The translations under genes and the position numbers were made by a program. Shown one piece after another: positions 1 to 12,229 of a stretch of 64,000 nt of DNA (within the stretch, counting starts at the first letter, position 1; each line of letters begins with the position of its first letter). Origin of the DNA: Rehmannia glutinosa (Eukaryota > Streptophyta > Magnoliopsida > Lamiales > Orobanchaceae); assembly GCA_016081115.2 (NCBI GenBank), contig JABTTQ020001791.1, positions 243,809-307,808 of the forward strand, read 5' to 3'. A model generated the notes under the pieces. The model ran no database searches. It saw nothing but the letters and a program-made list of their open reading frames with translations, and was not told the origin of the DNA.

Positions 1-489
1 GTAATTTTTGTGAATCTGGCATCCAGCTGATCCAGACTTTCACCTGCAAGAATTTTAAAATTTTCAAAATTTTGAACAACAACTATTAGTTTGTTCTCTT
101 TTATCTGTTCAGATCCTTAGGTTAGCTTGTCCCAGATTTCTTTGGCTGATTTGCATGATTTGACTTTATTGAACATAGCCTTGTCCAATGTCTTGTAGAG
201 AATATCCTTGGCAATATTGTCCAGGTTGTATCTCTTTCTATCTTCATTTGTCCATTCACATCGAGGTTTCTCAACCATGTCTGGTCTAGGCTCTGCTGCA
301 ATATCTTCTCCTTCACATGGAGGTGCTCTTCTCACAACAGTATTAACCTTCAATATTTGCAGTGGCCCATCCTCTATCACAAGCCACATTTCATCGTGTA
401 AGGCTGATAGGTGAGCCTTGCATGCAAATTTTCCAGTCATCAAACTCTTTCACAGTAAACATAGGAATACGAGTTAAATTAGCTTCCAT
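1..489 (-). pseudogene. Copia (SIRE-like, family 1) gag, 5' part, cut by window edge
   Basis: Gag structural protein of an LTR retrotransposon, which would assemble the cytoplasmic particle. The likely start is the ATG at 489-487, giving MEANLTRIPMFTVKEFDDW, the usual Copia gag opening. The frame then shifts near 440 and continues to a stop at 117-119. After the stop the homology resumes towards the window edge (protein reads ENKLIVVVQNFENF). The stretch with CEWTNEDRKRYNL, DILYKTLD and KSCKSAKEIWDKL is typical of the UBN2-type gag domain. A second, plus-strand copy of the same gag starts at 61338. The stop and the frame change make it a pseudogene. Pol would lie left of the window. Confidence 0.8.
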
Positions 490-602
490 GATAATAACTT
501 TTGCTTTTGAAATGAAAAACTTTGAAAACACAAGTGTTAAACCTTTTGAAAAAGATTGAGATCTAGTTCAGTAACCAGTGAAGAAGGCTCAATGAACCAA
601 CC

Positions 603-614
603 GCTCTGATACCA
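603..614 (-). other. Primer binding site (initiator Met tRNA type), family 1 Copia
   Basis: Read on the minus strand this is TGGTATCAGAGC, the standard complement to the 3' end of initiator methionine tRNA used to prime reverse transcription. It lies two bases inside the LTR end, as expected for a plant Copia element. Confidence 0.9.
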
Positions 615-616
615 CT

Positions 617-2178
617 TGTAGGTCCCAAGGGATGTGATGTAAGGTTTAGAAGGCGTGGGGGGGGTTGATAAACCTTACCAACTTTTCACTTTTTAGTCCT
701 TTTAAAATCTTTAAACAGAGTTGACTCAAATCATCTATGTCCTTGCGGGACAGCTAGGTTGGCTTACTTCAGCAAAGTTACCCACTCAACAGACTCGACT
801 AAGCTGTTGATAGTATAACTTATGCGTCAGCTAACACTTAACTTTTTAGTTGATTTGGTTTATACAGCGGAAGACTTAACACCCTTGTTAATTTTAAACA
901 AGTTTCTAACACTTGTTTTTAGCAATGTTATTATCAGCTGCGTTGGCAATTTAACTTAACAGCAAATATAAATGTATGCCAGAAATTAAAATACTGTAAG
1001 TAAATGACACAGGTAAATTTTATAGTGGTTCGAGGATGGGGTAATTCTTCTAATCCACTCTTCTCCAACTCCTGGAGGAATTCACTAAGTAACAGATAAG
1101 GTTACAAAGTAGTTCTTGATCTTCAGAGACGATGCACTTTGATCACACGGTGACTTCTCCTGCAACTCAGCTTCTTCACAAGACAGCTGCCTTGCTACTT
1201 CAGCTCCCTTCAAACCCTTGGAATTGATCACACAACCTTCCAACAAGCCTGAAACTTCTGGTTCGACCTTGAACCTTACTACAACTCCTTCAAACTTGGA
1301 GAGTAGATCCCTTTTGTTCTTAAAACTTTTTCCTCTTCAACTGGTTGAAGTATTCTTTCCTTCACAGAGCGTGTTGGATTGAGTTCCTTCGAATGTTTTA
1401 GGCTTGAGGAATTTCTTGATAAGCTTGAGAGAATATTTGTAAGTATTGCTTGCTTTCAGTTGCTTGGAATGTCTGATCTCTCGTGTGTCATTCGTACTTC
1501 TCTCTCTTGCTTCCTCAGCCTTTTATAGTGCTCATTTGAAAATTTGTCCGTTGAAGAGATAGTCTATTTTCAAATGACACTTTCTTGTTCATTGGCTTGT
1601 CTTTTCTTGACCTGCAACATTGTGATGTTGACGTTTCCTCGTATTAAAGGACTCTGCAGCTTTTCAGGTCCTGACATAAGCTTCAGTGCTTCCCATTGGT
1701 TTATTCCTTTTGCACGCTTCTGGGACTAGCATTTTAAGATATGGCAACATAGACGTATTACTAGTTTAGGTAATATCCTTGACTTCCGTGCAACAGATTA
1801 ATATCAGTCGACTTGACTGGACAATTGCTTTTATCCCTTTGACTTGAGTCTGCTCCAACCTTTTAGGAATGACTCAACTATCAATTCAACTGGTAGACTC
1901 GCTCCCGATCGACTTTGACGACACTTATTCAACCTTTGCTCAGTTGTTCCTCAGCTGGATCTCCTTCAGTCGAGTCTGTGCCTTCCATCTTGACTTCACT
2001 CAACTGACTCAGAGCTGGTCTTCACTTCAATCTTCAGTTGACTTCTTGCAATCTTCGAGATAGCTGACTAATGCAGTCCTATTTATTACAAAATAGAAAT
2101 ACAAGAAAAATAGGGTGCCAACTTTCTATTCTAAGTTTTACATGGTATCATCAAAATCTAATAATAAATATCCTAACA
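617..2178 (-). repeat. 5' LTR of family 1 SIRE-like Copia element
   Basis: Long terminal repeat of about 1.56 kb in minus orientation. On the plus strand it begins TGTAGGTCCCAAGGG next to the PBS and ends CCTAACA, so on its own strand it has TG...CA ends. The start of the repeat (about 2110-2178, around GGGTGCCAACTTTC) matches the starts of the plus-strand family 1 LTRs at 53260 and 59728. Its end matches the ends of those LTRs at 54905 and 61213. The partner LTR and most of the element lie left of the window. The ORFs seen inside are short and judged non-coding. Confidence 0.85.
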
Positions 2179-2439
2179 GAAATTGTGTTGTATATCTAGT
2201 TTTTGTCATCATATGTGGATTAGATGTTATAAATTTTTGTATTTTGAGAAAGAAACATGTGAAAAGTCAATGTAAGATGGTTAACTCTTGTACAGTGATC
2301 TGGTCGATGTGTTCACTTGAGAAGTCTCACTTTTCTATTAAAATTTTGTCTTTTCATATTAGAAGTATCCCTTTTTTAATAGTTTGGTATTCACATATTA
2401 TGCAAATGATGACAGCTGCAATCAAATCGATCGTTTTCT

Positions 2440-3530
2440 CTTTATTATAAAAGTATCGCTCTTCGTCTTAAAAGTATCACTTTTCGAATTAAAAGTACCA
2501 ATTTATTTTTAACAACATACTAAAAGTATTACTATTTGTTGTAATTTGAAAAGTATCACTTTTTGGTCTAAGAGTATTTGATAAAACTTAAAATGACTCT
2601 ATCACCATTTTCTTCAAGTTGAAAGTCTAATTTTTTGGTTTAAAAGTATCATATTTGTTCATAAATGTATCACCTTCTTCATTAAAAAAAATGGCAAGTA
2701 TCACTAATTTTCTTTGGTTGAAAATGTCATTTTTTATTATAAAAGTATCAGTTTTTAGGTATGACTTTTCCATTAAAGTATCTCTTTTGTATAATATTAT
2801 TACTTTTTTTTATTAACATGGTATTCAATTAGTATGCAAATTATGGCCGCTAGAATGAAATCAATCTTTTTTAACTTTATTTTAAAAGTATCATTTTTCA
2901 TGTTTAAAGTATCATCTTTTGAATTTAAAGTATTATATTTTTTAACAAAATATTGCAAGCATCGCTAATTCTCTTCAGTTGAAAAGTATTACTTCTCGGT
3001 CTAAAGGTGTGAGTTTTCAGCATAAAAGTATCACTTTCTATTACAAAAATATTGAAGTATTAATACAAAATCGCAGAATTATTAACACAACTAAGAATTG
3101 AATGACTGACCTTTTTATAAGGAACAATCATTGTAACAGGAGAAATATCATTTTTATACTAAAATAAGACATTACCTTCAACTTCTTAGTCACCACCTAA
3201 AGGTAATACTAGAAACATTACTTTTCTCCGTAGAATTCATCGTATCCATCAATGCGTAAGACATTACCTTCAACTTCTTGGTCACCACCTAAAGGTAATA
3301 CTTTTGGTCAAAATTATAATACTTTTTACAGAAAAAGTAATACTTTTAAAAATAAAGTAGCAAAAATTGTATAAGACTTTTACCTCCAGCTTCTTGGTTT
3401 GTATTGGTAGAATGAATAAATGCTTCACCATCTAAATATAATACTTTTGGTCAGAATTGTAATACTTTTTATAGAAAAAGTAATACTTTTGAAATTGAAC
3501 AACTTCTTATGTTTTACCTTCATTAGACAT
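2440..3530. repeat. AT-rich region with many AAAGTATCAC-like motifs
   Basis: About 1.1 kb packed with irregularly spaced variants of AAAAGTATCACTTTT (and AAAGTATTAC), separated by AT-rich spacers. The end of the region has two near repeats of a block reading ACATTACCTTCAACTTCTTGGTC. The same motif family fills 19745-20420. I infer a non-autonomous mobile element or its decayed internal satellite; no coding sequence is supported. The flanks 2179-2440 and 3530-3945 are AT-rich with nothing recognisable. Confidence 0.6.
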
Positions 3531-3948
3531 TATAAGTACTGGAAAAAGTTTGTTTAAGATGGAACTCGTTCAATTTCATTACATTTTGCAAAAGACAATG
3601 CTTAATATATATATTGTAAATTAAAAAAACTCCAAGATCCAATTCGCAAGTAATAATACATAATACAATCCATTATGCAATTCCCAAAATTTCAACAACA
3701 AAAACTTTGTACCTGTACAATAAACCCCAGAAAAATATTATTCTTTTTTCTCAAAAGAGAACAAGAAAGCATACCCAGTCGCAAATTAGCGGTGAAGATT
3801 AAGGACAATGTAAGAGTTTGCGTCGAGCGGAGTTGGCAAGTAGGATCATTGCGATAGAGGTGGTGCCCCCCACGACTGTGATGTTCGGCGATTGAGAGAG
3901 AGAGATAGATATGGTTGCTCCATATTTTTCCGATTGAGTGTGTGTTTA

Positions 3949-4037
<89 letters not shown>
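3949..4037. repeat. Compound microsatellite (TG)n(AG)n
   Basis: A run of TG dinucleotides passes directly into about 70 bases of pure AG. Such runs are prone to slippage, so the true length may differ from the assembled length. A shorter purine-rich GAGAGAGAGATAGATA precedes it at about 3894. Confidence 0.97.
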
Positions 4038-4040
<3 letters not shown>

Positions 4041-4111
4041 TGAGAAAATAGGGCTTGGCAGCGGGTTTGGGCTTTGGGCTTGGAGCGGATTCGGGTTTCG
4101 AGTCTGGAGCT

Positions 4112-4156
4112 CTGTCTTACGGATCTAAATCAGTGAGACGGTCTCATAAGAGACCT
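4112..4156. repeat. GAGACGGTCTC palindrome block, probable transposon terminus
   Basis: Contains GTCTTACGGATC and the near-palindrome GTGAGACGGTCTCATAAGAGAC. A related palindromic block (CCGTCTTACGG...CCGTAAGACGG) lies at 20490-20519, again beside an AAAGTATCAC-rich region. The shared pairing suggests the palindromes and the motif-rich DNA are one repeat family. This is inference; I could not define target duplications. Confidence 0.4.
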
Positions 4157-4235
4157 TTGATATTAAATAGTATATCGAACATGATTGATATCTAGTATTT
4201 CTATCATATCCTAATATAATCTATCATATATAATC

Positions 4236-5275
4236 TATTGGAATTACAGTGGTTACAGAAACAGGAAAAGCCTTCAAGATGACTTACAAAACAAAAACAT
4301 AAAATTACAATTGAAGTAAAACCTAACTATTACAAGTTTTGAATGTACTCCAACTTCATAAGCATGAATCTGACAGAATATTACAAGCCGAGTCGAGGAA
4401 GACCTCTTTCCGAAAGACAAATATGTCCCAACTAGTGCTCACGGTACGACGTAATGTCCCCAAAGATAAAACGATTTTACCTCTTTTGTGTACAGTAGCA
4501 CCACTGACACAAATGCACCTTTCGAACTTGAAGGAGTGAGAACTGGTTGCTGGACATGAATGTAGAAGGAAGTGTTCTTGGAAGTGTTCTTAGAAATGTT
4601 AGAATATTGTTATTGACACTTTAAGAATATGCAGAGATATGCGATTTTTCTGTGTATTCTGACTTCGTCTCTTCTTTCTAACCCTTCCATGCAGAAAACA
4701 CCTTAGACTTATATAGCCATCATTTCCAACACTTGTAGGGAATTAAAGATAAAGAGAGTGGGAATTAAAACCATATGTAACTCCCATGAGTTACAAACCT
4801 CTTCTTATGACCACTACTTGAGGAGTTACAAACTCCCAAAGACACACGAACCTGGACATCTCCAATGTCCAGATTCACAGACACACGAACCTAGACACAT
4901 CCAATGTCTAGATTCATTAGGCCCAATAGTTACTTGAATAACTAAACCTGAACTCGAGCCCAAGAGTCGGGCCGGTCCAAGGCCCATTTGTGATCATATA
5001 CTTGTGTTATAGTTTATCCAACTAATAACACCTTCTAGTATTTATACTAGGATAAACAATGCCCTTTACACAATGCCCATTCGTGTGGCCAACTTAATGT
5101 ATTAATTTATCAGTCACCGAAATTCAATTTTGATAAATAAAATATACTACGAATATCTACTCAGAACGTCAATTAATAATTTATAATTTAATTCCTCAAG
5201 AATTAATTTCTTAGCCACCAAAAATTTGGTCAAAATTGGGTTGACACTCATTTTATCAAAACCAAATTTCCAACA
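4236..5275 (-). repeat. 3' LTR of the 4.2-11.4 kb Copia element
   Basis: Begins TATTGGAATTACAGTGG and ends CCAAATTTCCAACA on the plus strand. The right LTR begins TGTTGGAATTACAGTGG, so the left copy has a G to A change at its terminal dinucleotide. The two are alignable along their whole length with scattered substitutions and small indels, which implies an old insertion. Confidence 0.88.
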
Positions 5276-5835
5276 ACCCCCACATGAGTGGAAATTATTG
5301 CATGCATGAACGCAAACACGCAAACTAGTCCTCAAGAGACAATATTGCATCCGGGAAGTTAGCTTGTGGCTTTGAACCTACCATAGTCAATACCATCAAG
5401 TACACTGTCAGCTTAGTGGACGTAATGGCTTAAACTATTCCTCCATGGTGTATACCAAGACAACAGTATATACAAAATAAGGTCTCAACACCTTCTGTTC
5501 TCACGTTTTGTGTCCATTTCAGCCATGGACACCTCTTTGGATTCATACGTGTTACTTTGAAGTGGCCCACACTTCTCACTTACATAGGTGACCTCCTATC
5601 CGAGTATCCTGCCATAATTAACCTCAACGAGGTGTAGGAATCATTAAAAGTCAAATGACTTAGCTTCACCTCAACTTTGCAGGTGTTCCAACACTTGGTA
5701 TTGCTCTCTAAGGATGGGTTGAAACATTATTTCCAAGTGTTACAACATAACCTTCATAGCTTAGTTCTACCATTGAACCAAGTTCTTGGGATCTCTAGTC
5801 ATCATGGTTGGGTTACCACTATGATGGTTATTTTA

Positions 5836-7466
5836 CTATGTGGACTCTAAGCCAATTCCCTCTAGCAATTTACTCAATTGATCTCGATTCAGTCCTTTCG
5901 TCAAATGATCTGCCAAAGTGTCTTTTGACTTTACATAGTCAATTGACATCACACTGTTTGAGATCAACTATCTAATGGTATTGTGTCTCCGACGAATATG
6001 TCGAGACTTATCGTTATACATATTGCTATGTGCCCTTTCTATAGCCTCTTGACTATCACAATGAATCATCACGAAGGCACAAACTTCTTCCAACATGAAA
6101 TATCTTCCAAAAAGTTTCAAACCCACTCTGGTTCTTCACCAGCTTTATCCAAAGCTATAAGCTCAGATTCCATGGTGGACCGAGCTATACATGTTTGCTT
6201 CGTGGACTTCCACAATACCACACCACCTCCAATGGTGAATATGTATCCACTAGTTAAATAAGAATTTTTTGAATCCAAAATCCAACTAGCATCAATATAC
6301 CCTTCAAGTATAGCTTGATATCTCGAGTAGTATAGCCCATAATCCAGGGTATACTTCAAGTATTTTAACACCCTGGTTAACGCTTTCCAATGCTCATGGC
6401 TTGGATTGCTCGTGAACCTACTCAACATATTTACAGGATAGGCTAAGTCTGGACGGGTACAGTTTGTGATGTACATCAAACTGCCTATTATACATGAGTA
6501 TTCCATCTGAGCCACTGGTTCAACTTTATTAGCAACCAGATTTACACTTAAATCAATGGGATTTTTTTTTTTATTGTGAATTGTCAAAAACATTGAATTT
6601 CTTGAGCACTTTTTCCACATAGTAGGATTGTGACAAGATAATTCCATCAGGAGTCCGCAGATTTTTATCCCTAGGATTACATCAGCAGTCCACATATCCT
6701 TCATGTCAAAGTTCCTCTTTAACATTCTTTTAGTGTCCATGATAGTATCACGACTACTGGCCATGATTAACAAATCGTCTACATATAGACAAACTATGAC
6801 AAATTCTTCCGATGTCCCTTTGACATATACACATTTATCACACTCGTTGATTTTAAATCCATTTGACAACATTGTATTGTCAAACTTAAGATGCCATTGT
6901 TTTGGAGCTTGTTTCAGTCCGTACAAGGATTTTATTAACTTGCACATCTTCTTTTCTTCCCCGTGCAACAAACCCTTCAGAGGTTGTTCCATGTATATTT
7001 CCGCATCTATTTCTCTATTCAGAAATGCCGTCTTGACTTCCATTTGATGAATCTCTAGATTGTGCAAATCAGCCATCGTGAGAAGCACCCGAATAGATGC
7101 AATCCTCATTACTGGAGAATAGGTATCAAAGAAATCATACCCTTCTCTTTGTTTAAAGCCTTTGGCTACAAGCCGAGCTTTATACTTATTAATAGTTCCA
7201 TTTGCTTTATACTTATTCTTTAGGATCCACTTACATCCTAAAGGTTTATGACCACTATGGAGATCAACCAACTCCCACGTATGATTTTGCAGAATGGACT
7301 CGATTTCAATATTGTTAGCTTCTTGCCAGAGCGGAGCATCTGGGCTATTTAGAGCCTCTTTAATCGAGTCTGGCTCACCATCTAACATAAATGTTATGAA
7401 GTCAGGTCCAAAGGATTTATCCACCTTAGGCCTCTTACTTCGTCTTAGTTCTTCACCATTCGGTGT
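5836..7466 (-). pseudogene. Copia pol fragment: reverse transcriptase and RNase H
   Basis: Carries the 3' half of a Copia polyprotein. The long open stretch starts near 7424 and the same frame extends upstream to about 7463. RT hallmarks: [53 protein letters not shown] and the catalytic YVDD motif in [13 protein letters not shown]. RNase H follows ([32 protein letters not shown]). A stop near 6117 interrupts it, but homology continues in another frame through DSQEAIERAHSN, KSRHIRRRHNTIR and DHLTKGL to a stop at 5836-5838. The protein would copy element RNA into DNA inside the virus-like particle. The frame break marks it as a pseudogene. Confidence 0.88.
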
Positions 7467-8019
7467 TTAACTAACTGTTCTGTCAAGTGTGACAGCAAGG
7501 GTTGTACCAAATGTTGTTCCAGATGTTATAGAACCCGAAGCAACACCTTCAGTAACACCTCCAGAAACTTCTGCAGTAACACCTGTAGTTATTCCATATG
7601 TTGTAACACCTGAAGTAACACCTTTAGCAACATCTGAATACATCTGTTTCTTTAAACTTACATCTATTCTTTCTTTACAAGGATAAATATTCTCAAAGAA
7701 TATAGCATTCCTTGATTCAATTATGGTACCAGCTGTCATTTTTGGATTTTCCGAGTTATGTACCATAAAATGATACGCATCATCTTATGCATAAGTGCAT
7801 AATAAATACACAATCAATAGTTTTATGACCGATTTTAACTTTCTTTGGTTCGTGTATTGCAACTTTAGCCTAGCACCCCCATACTTTTATGTATTTATAA
7901 GAAGGCTTACGATTTTTACACGATTCGTAAGAGTCTTATCTTTCCTTTTAAGTGGGATTTAATTCAATATGTGGTTCACTATTAAACCAGCTTCCCCCCA
8001 CATATTCTGAGTTACTTTG
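7467..8019 (-). pseudogene. Copia integrase C-terminal and linker remnant
   Basis: On the minus strand the reading carries pieces typical of the region between the integrase core and RT: QNMWGEAGLIVNHIL (just beside the solo LTR), KLKSVIKLLIVYLLCTYA, DDAYHFMVHNSENPK and IIESRNAIFFENIYPCKE. These resemble the usual plant Copia segment that ends ...ESRNAxFFENIFPCK. A Val-Thr-Gly rich low-complexity stretch (GVTSGVTTYGITTGVT-like) follows at about 7500-7660 and is probably an expanded linker. Stops and frame changes are present. No integrase core (DDE) is visible because the upstream part is missing. Confidence 0.7.
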
Positions 8020-8024
8020 TTCAA

Positions 8025-9671
8025 TGTTCGTCAAAAATTATTTGGATCTCTATACTGCAAGTGTACTGTGTAGTTTATAGGATAATGGCAAGCGATGTCG
8101 TATTCCTCAGGGATTGACTACGAAACACTTAAACTATAATAACATCGTATTCCAATTTTATTGAAGCAACTAAATCTCAAGTTTTATAAAAATTGAAAAA
8201 TAAAAAGGAAAAGAAATAAATTTTCGAACCCCACAAGTATTTTCAACAACTATGAAAGTAACCTTAGGCACATAATCTCAACATGCTTGTTCAATATTTA
8301 ATCCAACTAATTATTCACATAACCAATTTATGCAATTCTATGGGTTCAATTCCTAAGTTAGTCTATTCTCCCTCCCGGGTTGTGCATAAACAACATATTA
8401 ATAAAAATTATAGATCTCCCGATACGTTACAACTATTATTAACTACCAAAAGATCTATGAATTGAATAACTCCCCACAAACAGTTGTAGGTCTCCCGACT
8501 CGTTACACCTGTTTATGTCTGATTCGATTTCCGTCTTTGTTAGAACGCATCTCCCGAATCTCGCACTAACAAATATGACATGCTAATTATTGATCATATA
8601 ATAAACAATTAAGAATAAGCACTCAAATTCATAAAATAGAACACATGAATCAATTAAGAAAATAATTAATCAAGATTTAACATGAATCCACAGTTTTGAT
8701 TATGCCCTAAGATCCAAAAGATTAGTCAAATATTGATAACAAATTCATAGACAAACTTGAAATCAACATTGTGACATCGTTTAAGTACATACAAGAGATC
8801 TAAACTAAGAAAGAAAACTCCTAGTTGTTAGGATGGATCTTCCTTCCAGGACTTCAAAGCTCTTGTGCTTCCGTAGATGTGAAAGGCCTTGTGGTGTTCT
8901 TCGGAACCTAGCCCTTCTCTCTCAGAAGACCTTTGATCTTGTGTTTCCTGTGTATTTTGGTGTGTAGTATGCTGTATGAATGTTTTTTCAATGATGAAAA
9001 TTCATCCAGGCCTTGGTCCCCCTTATATAGGTGTTTGAGAGATCACTGGTAGAGTTCTGACGGGACTAGGACTCAAAATCAGCAGCAAACAGGTCGCACG
9101 GACCATGTGGTTTCACACGGACACCCAAGATGGTCGTGTGGGTCTACACGGTCATCCCACACGGTCGTGTGGGTCTACATGGCCAGACCGTTGCGACTTG
9201 GTTTTGTCTCTGAAAATTGCTGAAGCACTTCACACGGTCGTGTGACTTGTTAAATGTGCAAATTTGCTCCTGGGGTATGCATGAAAGTTGTATTCCTTTC
9301 TCTTAGCTTTCCAAAGCCACTTGAATCCGCTCAATATCAATTTGTAGAGAAAGTTATGGCCAAATTACTAAACCCTGCCAGTGTGCTAGGAATTGTTGGC
9401 GCGTTTGGACATTTTCGCAAGAAATTCCATTTTGTTCGACCGTCCATGTTTCTTTCCTTCACGTCTTTGCTCGTACCTTGTATTTGACATATCCTTTGAA
9501 ACATGCTATCACCTTTTGTCTAATTTAGCTTCATTTTCTGCAAAATTCACAAGAGTATACAATATCACGTCCAACAAAAGAAACCAAGTGAAACACACTA
9601 AATATACATGCAAATGCATCAATTATATATCAAAATAAGCCCTTAAATGCACGTATATTTTATACGTATTA
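8025..9671 (-). repeat. Solo Gypsy LTR inserted in the Copia element
   Basis: Matches the 33435-34852 Gypsy LTR in inverted orientation. It shares the end TTTTTGACGAACA, the stretch with CACTTGCAG and GTATTCCTCAGGGATTGACTACGA, the GTCTCCCGACTCGT-like clauses, and the CACACGGNC-rich middle. Flanking 5-mers TTCAA at 8020-8024 and 9672-9676 are identical. No PBS or internal region follows, so this is a solo LTR left by LTR-LTR recombination. The terminal TG on its own strand has become TA, and about 13 bases are inserted near that end. Confidence 0.82.
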
Positions 9672-9676
9672 TTCAA

Positions 9677-10354
9677 CTTCGGATTACCCTTAACTTCCAC
9701 ACTCATGGTCGTTTTATTAGCATTAAAATTCTTAAAAAGTATTCAAACACAGTTATCTCGAGTCTCTACCAAGATTTTTATGGATTTAGCTTCAGACCTT
9801 CGATTGCTTTCTTCGATTTTCAAGAACAATCAGACCACTAATCCAATTTTCTTCCAGTTATGCATTTAGGATTTTATGAAAATTTTCCAACCTGGTTACA
9901 TCTAAACGATGCAAACCATTTGGAAATTTTCATTTAAACGTCATCTCTTCAGCACAAATATCGTGCAGGATTAGTTGAAATTTTTAGACTAGTTTCAACA
10001 CATTTTTGGATTTTTGGAATCTTCTATTTTTTAATCCAAAAATTAGAAATAACGAACTTTTTGGAAAACACATTCTCATTTTGTATTTCTTTTCAAAACA
10101 TGAACATTTGGAAAAAAACATCCTCAATTCAAGTCAAACCACACAATACATACAGTAAAGTGTACCACTAAGCCTGTTGAAGACAAAGTTACGGCATATG
10201 AAATCATCATCCTAGCCCCATGCTTCAAACACGACGCGTTTTGAGCAACAACTATAATTCCAACAACCACTGGAATGTCTTTCGTCAGATTCACCTCCAA
10301 GCTAAGGCTCTGTTTCTCCTCGCCATCGTGAAGGTACAATGTTTGTCTTGCGAT
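9677..10354. other. Unassigned interior of the Copia element
   Basis: About 680 AT-rich bases between the solo LTR and the right Copia LTR. I see no gag, integrase core or primer binding site. Short open frames exist on both strands (for example about 10124-10396 minus), but they show no family motif and contain no plausible start context. It is probably replaced or strongly decayed internal sequence. Confidence 0.4.
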
Positions 10355-11430
10355 TGTTGGAATTACAGTGGTTACAGAAACGGGAAAAGCCTTCAAGATA
10401 GCTTACAAAATAGAAACATAAAATTACAATTGAAGTAAAATCTAACTATTACAAGTTTTGAATGTACTCCAACTTCATAAGCATGAATCTGACAGAACAT
10501 TACAAGCCGAGTCGAGGAAGATCTCTTTACGCAAGATAAATACGTCCCGGCTAGTGCTCACGGTATGACGTAATGTTCCCAAAGATAAAATAGCTTTACC
10601 TCTTTTGTGTATAGTAGCACCACTGACACAAAAGCACCTTTTGAACTTGTATGAGTGAGATCTGGTTGCTGGACATGAATATATAATGAAGTGTTCTTGG
10701 AAGTGTTCTTTGAAATGTTACTACATTGTTATCGACATTTGAAGAATATGCAGAGATATGCGATTTTTCTGTGTATTCTGACTTTGACTCTTCCTTCTAA
10801 CCCTTCCATGCAGCAAAACACCTTAGACTTATCCAGACCATCATTTCGAACACTTGTAGGGAATTAAAGATAAAGAGAGTGGACATTAAAACTATATGTA
10901 ACTCCCACGAGTTACAAACTTCTTCTTATGAGCACTACTTGAGGAGTTACAAACTCCAAAAGACACATGAACATGGACACCTCCAATGTCCAGATTCATA
11001 GACATACGAACCTAGATACTTCCAATGTCTAGATTCATTAGGCCCAACAGTTACTTGAATCTGGGCCAAGCCCATTTTCGAGTGACAAAACTAATTGAAC
11101 CTGAACCTGAGCCCAAAGAGTCGGGCAGGTCCAAGGTCCATTTGTGATCATATACTTGCGTTATATTATATCCAACCAATAACACCTTCTAGTATTTATA
11201 TTAAGATAAACGATGCCCTTTACACAATGCCCATTCGTGTGGCCAACTTTGTGTATTGATTTTTCGCTCACCGAAATTCGGTTTTGAGAAATAAAATATA
11301 CTATGAATATCTACTCGGAACGTAGATTAATAATTTATAATTTAATTCCTCCCTAATTAAATTCTTAGCCACCAAAATTTTGATCAAATTCGGGTCGATA
11401 GCCCACTTTATGAAAACCAAATTTCCAACA
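10355..11430 (-). repeat. 5' LTR of the 4.2-11.4 kb Copia element
   Basis: Begins TGTTGGAATTACAGTGG and ends AAATTTCCAACA on the plus strand, followed by TAATC. It is homologous along its length to 4236-5275. The bases immediately inside it (10320-10354) do not contain a TGGTATCAGAGC-type primer site on the minus strand. Confidence 0.88.
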
Positions 11431-11435
11431 TAATC

Positions 11436-12229
11436 GTATCAAGCAAACGACCCTAAACATGTTAGGTTGTGATTGATTGTTCTTTCGTTCCATCCATTTT
11501 CATTTTCTGAGAGAATAGTGATGAATTATTTTTTTAAAAGTGAAAGTTGGACTTGTAAAGAAAAAGTAATGATTGTGTTTGTGTGATGAGAAATATTTTA
11601 GAGATGATTGTTTCTGAAAAAATAGTGTAAAATATAATGCAATACAATTGAATAAAAACGAAAAATTGATTCAAAAATAGGCAATATGGATCTCATTTTA
11701 TAACTTTTTATCCAGATTAAGAGAAAAATAATCAATATAGTGATAAATTAAAGAAGTTATCGGAATGCTTTATATTAATAAGGGGAGGAGAGAGAAATAA
11801 ATAGTATACGTGTTAACGTGAGTATTGACAATTGTAAAAAAGAATAATGAGTTAATTTTGGAGAGAAGTGAGATGTTCATTGAATTTTTTTTATTTTTTC
11901 CACAAATAATCACATTTTCAACAATTTTTTCACTCAAAAATGGAAATTTTGGAAAACAATTCAACAACCAATCACAACTTTAGATTCTATCCTACTCCAA
12001 ATCAAATTGATACACACCTAAACTAATTGAGTTTGGAGACTGGAGTTAAAGGTCACTCACAAATTAAATATTTGAATGTCTTATCATGCCGCGTCTCATA
12101 TAAACTAAACTAAATCACGAGATTCCCTAATTATTTTATTTCATAATAAAATCTTAAACACGAATAATTATTATATATTAATACTTTGGTGTAATAATTA
12201 TTGAGGTAATTTTAATTTGCCCCCAAACT
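11436..12229. other. AT-rich intergenic DNA
   Basis: No coding or RNA feature is supported. The left flank of the Copia insertion (about 4160-4235) and this sequence would have been contiguous before the insertion. Confidence 0.5.

Larger units (their letters stand above)
4236..11430 (-). mobile_element. Copia LTR retrotransposon with both LTRs and TSD, decayed inside
   Basis: Direct repeats of about 1.04 and 1.08 kb bound the element, flanked by the 5-base duplication TAATC (4231-4235 and 11431-11435). Orientation is minus: a purine-rich tract (GTGGGGGT read on the minus strand) adjoins the left LTR at 5276-5282, and a Copia pol fragment lies at 5836-7466. A solo Gypsy LTR is inserted at 8025-9671. 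No gag is recognisable, and 9677-10354 does not resemble Copia coding sequence. No initiator-Met PBS is visible beside the right LTR. The element cannot be autonomous as it stands. Confidence 0.85.

Noticed and set aside
7489..7686. Val/Thr/Pro repeat-like protein on either strand
   Set aside because: It lies in the linker between integrase and RT of a Copia pol, and flanking minus-strand motifs explain it better than a separate gene.
10124..10396. 90-residue minus-strand ORF
   Set aside because: No recognisable domain; it overlaps the LTR edge and sits inside a decayed retroelement.
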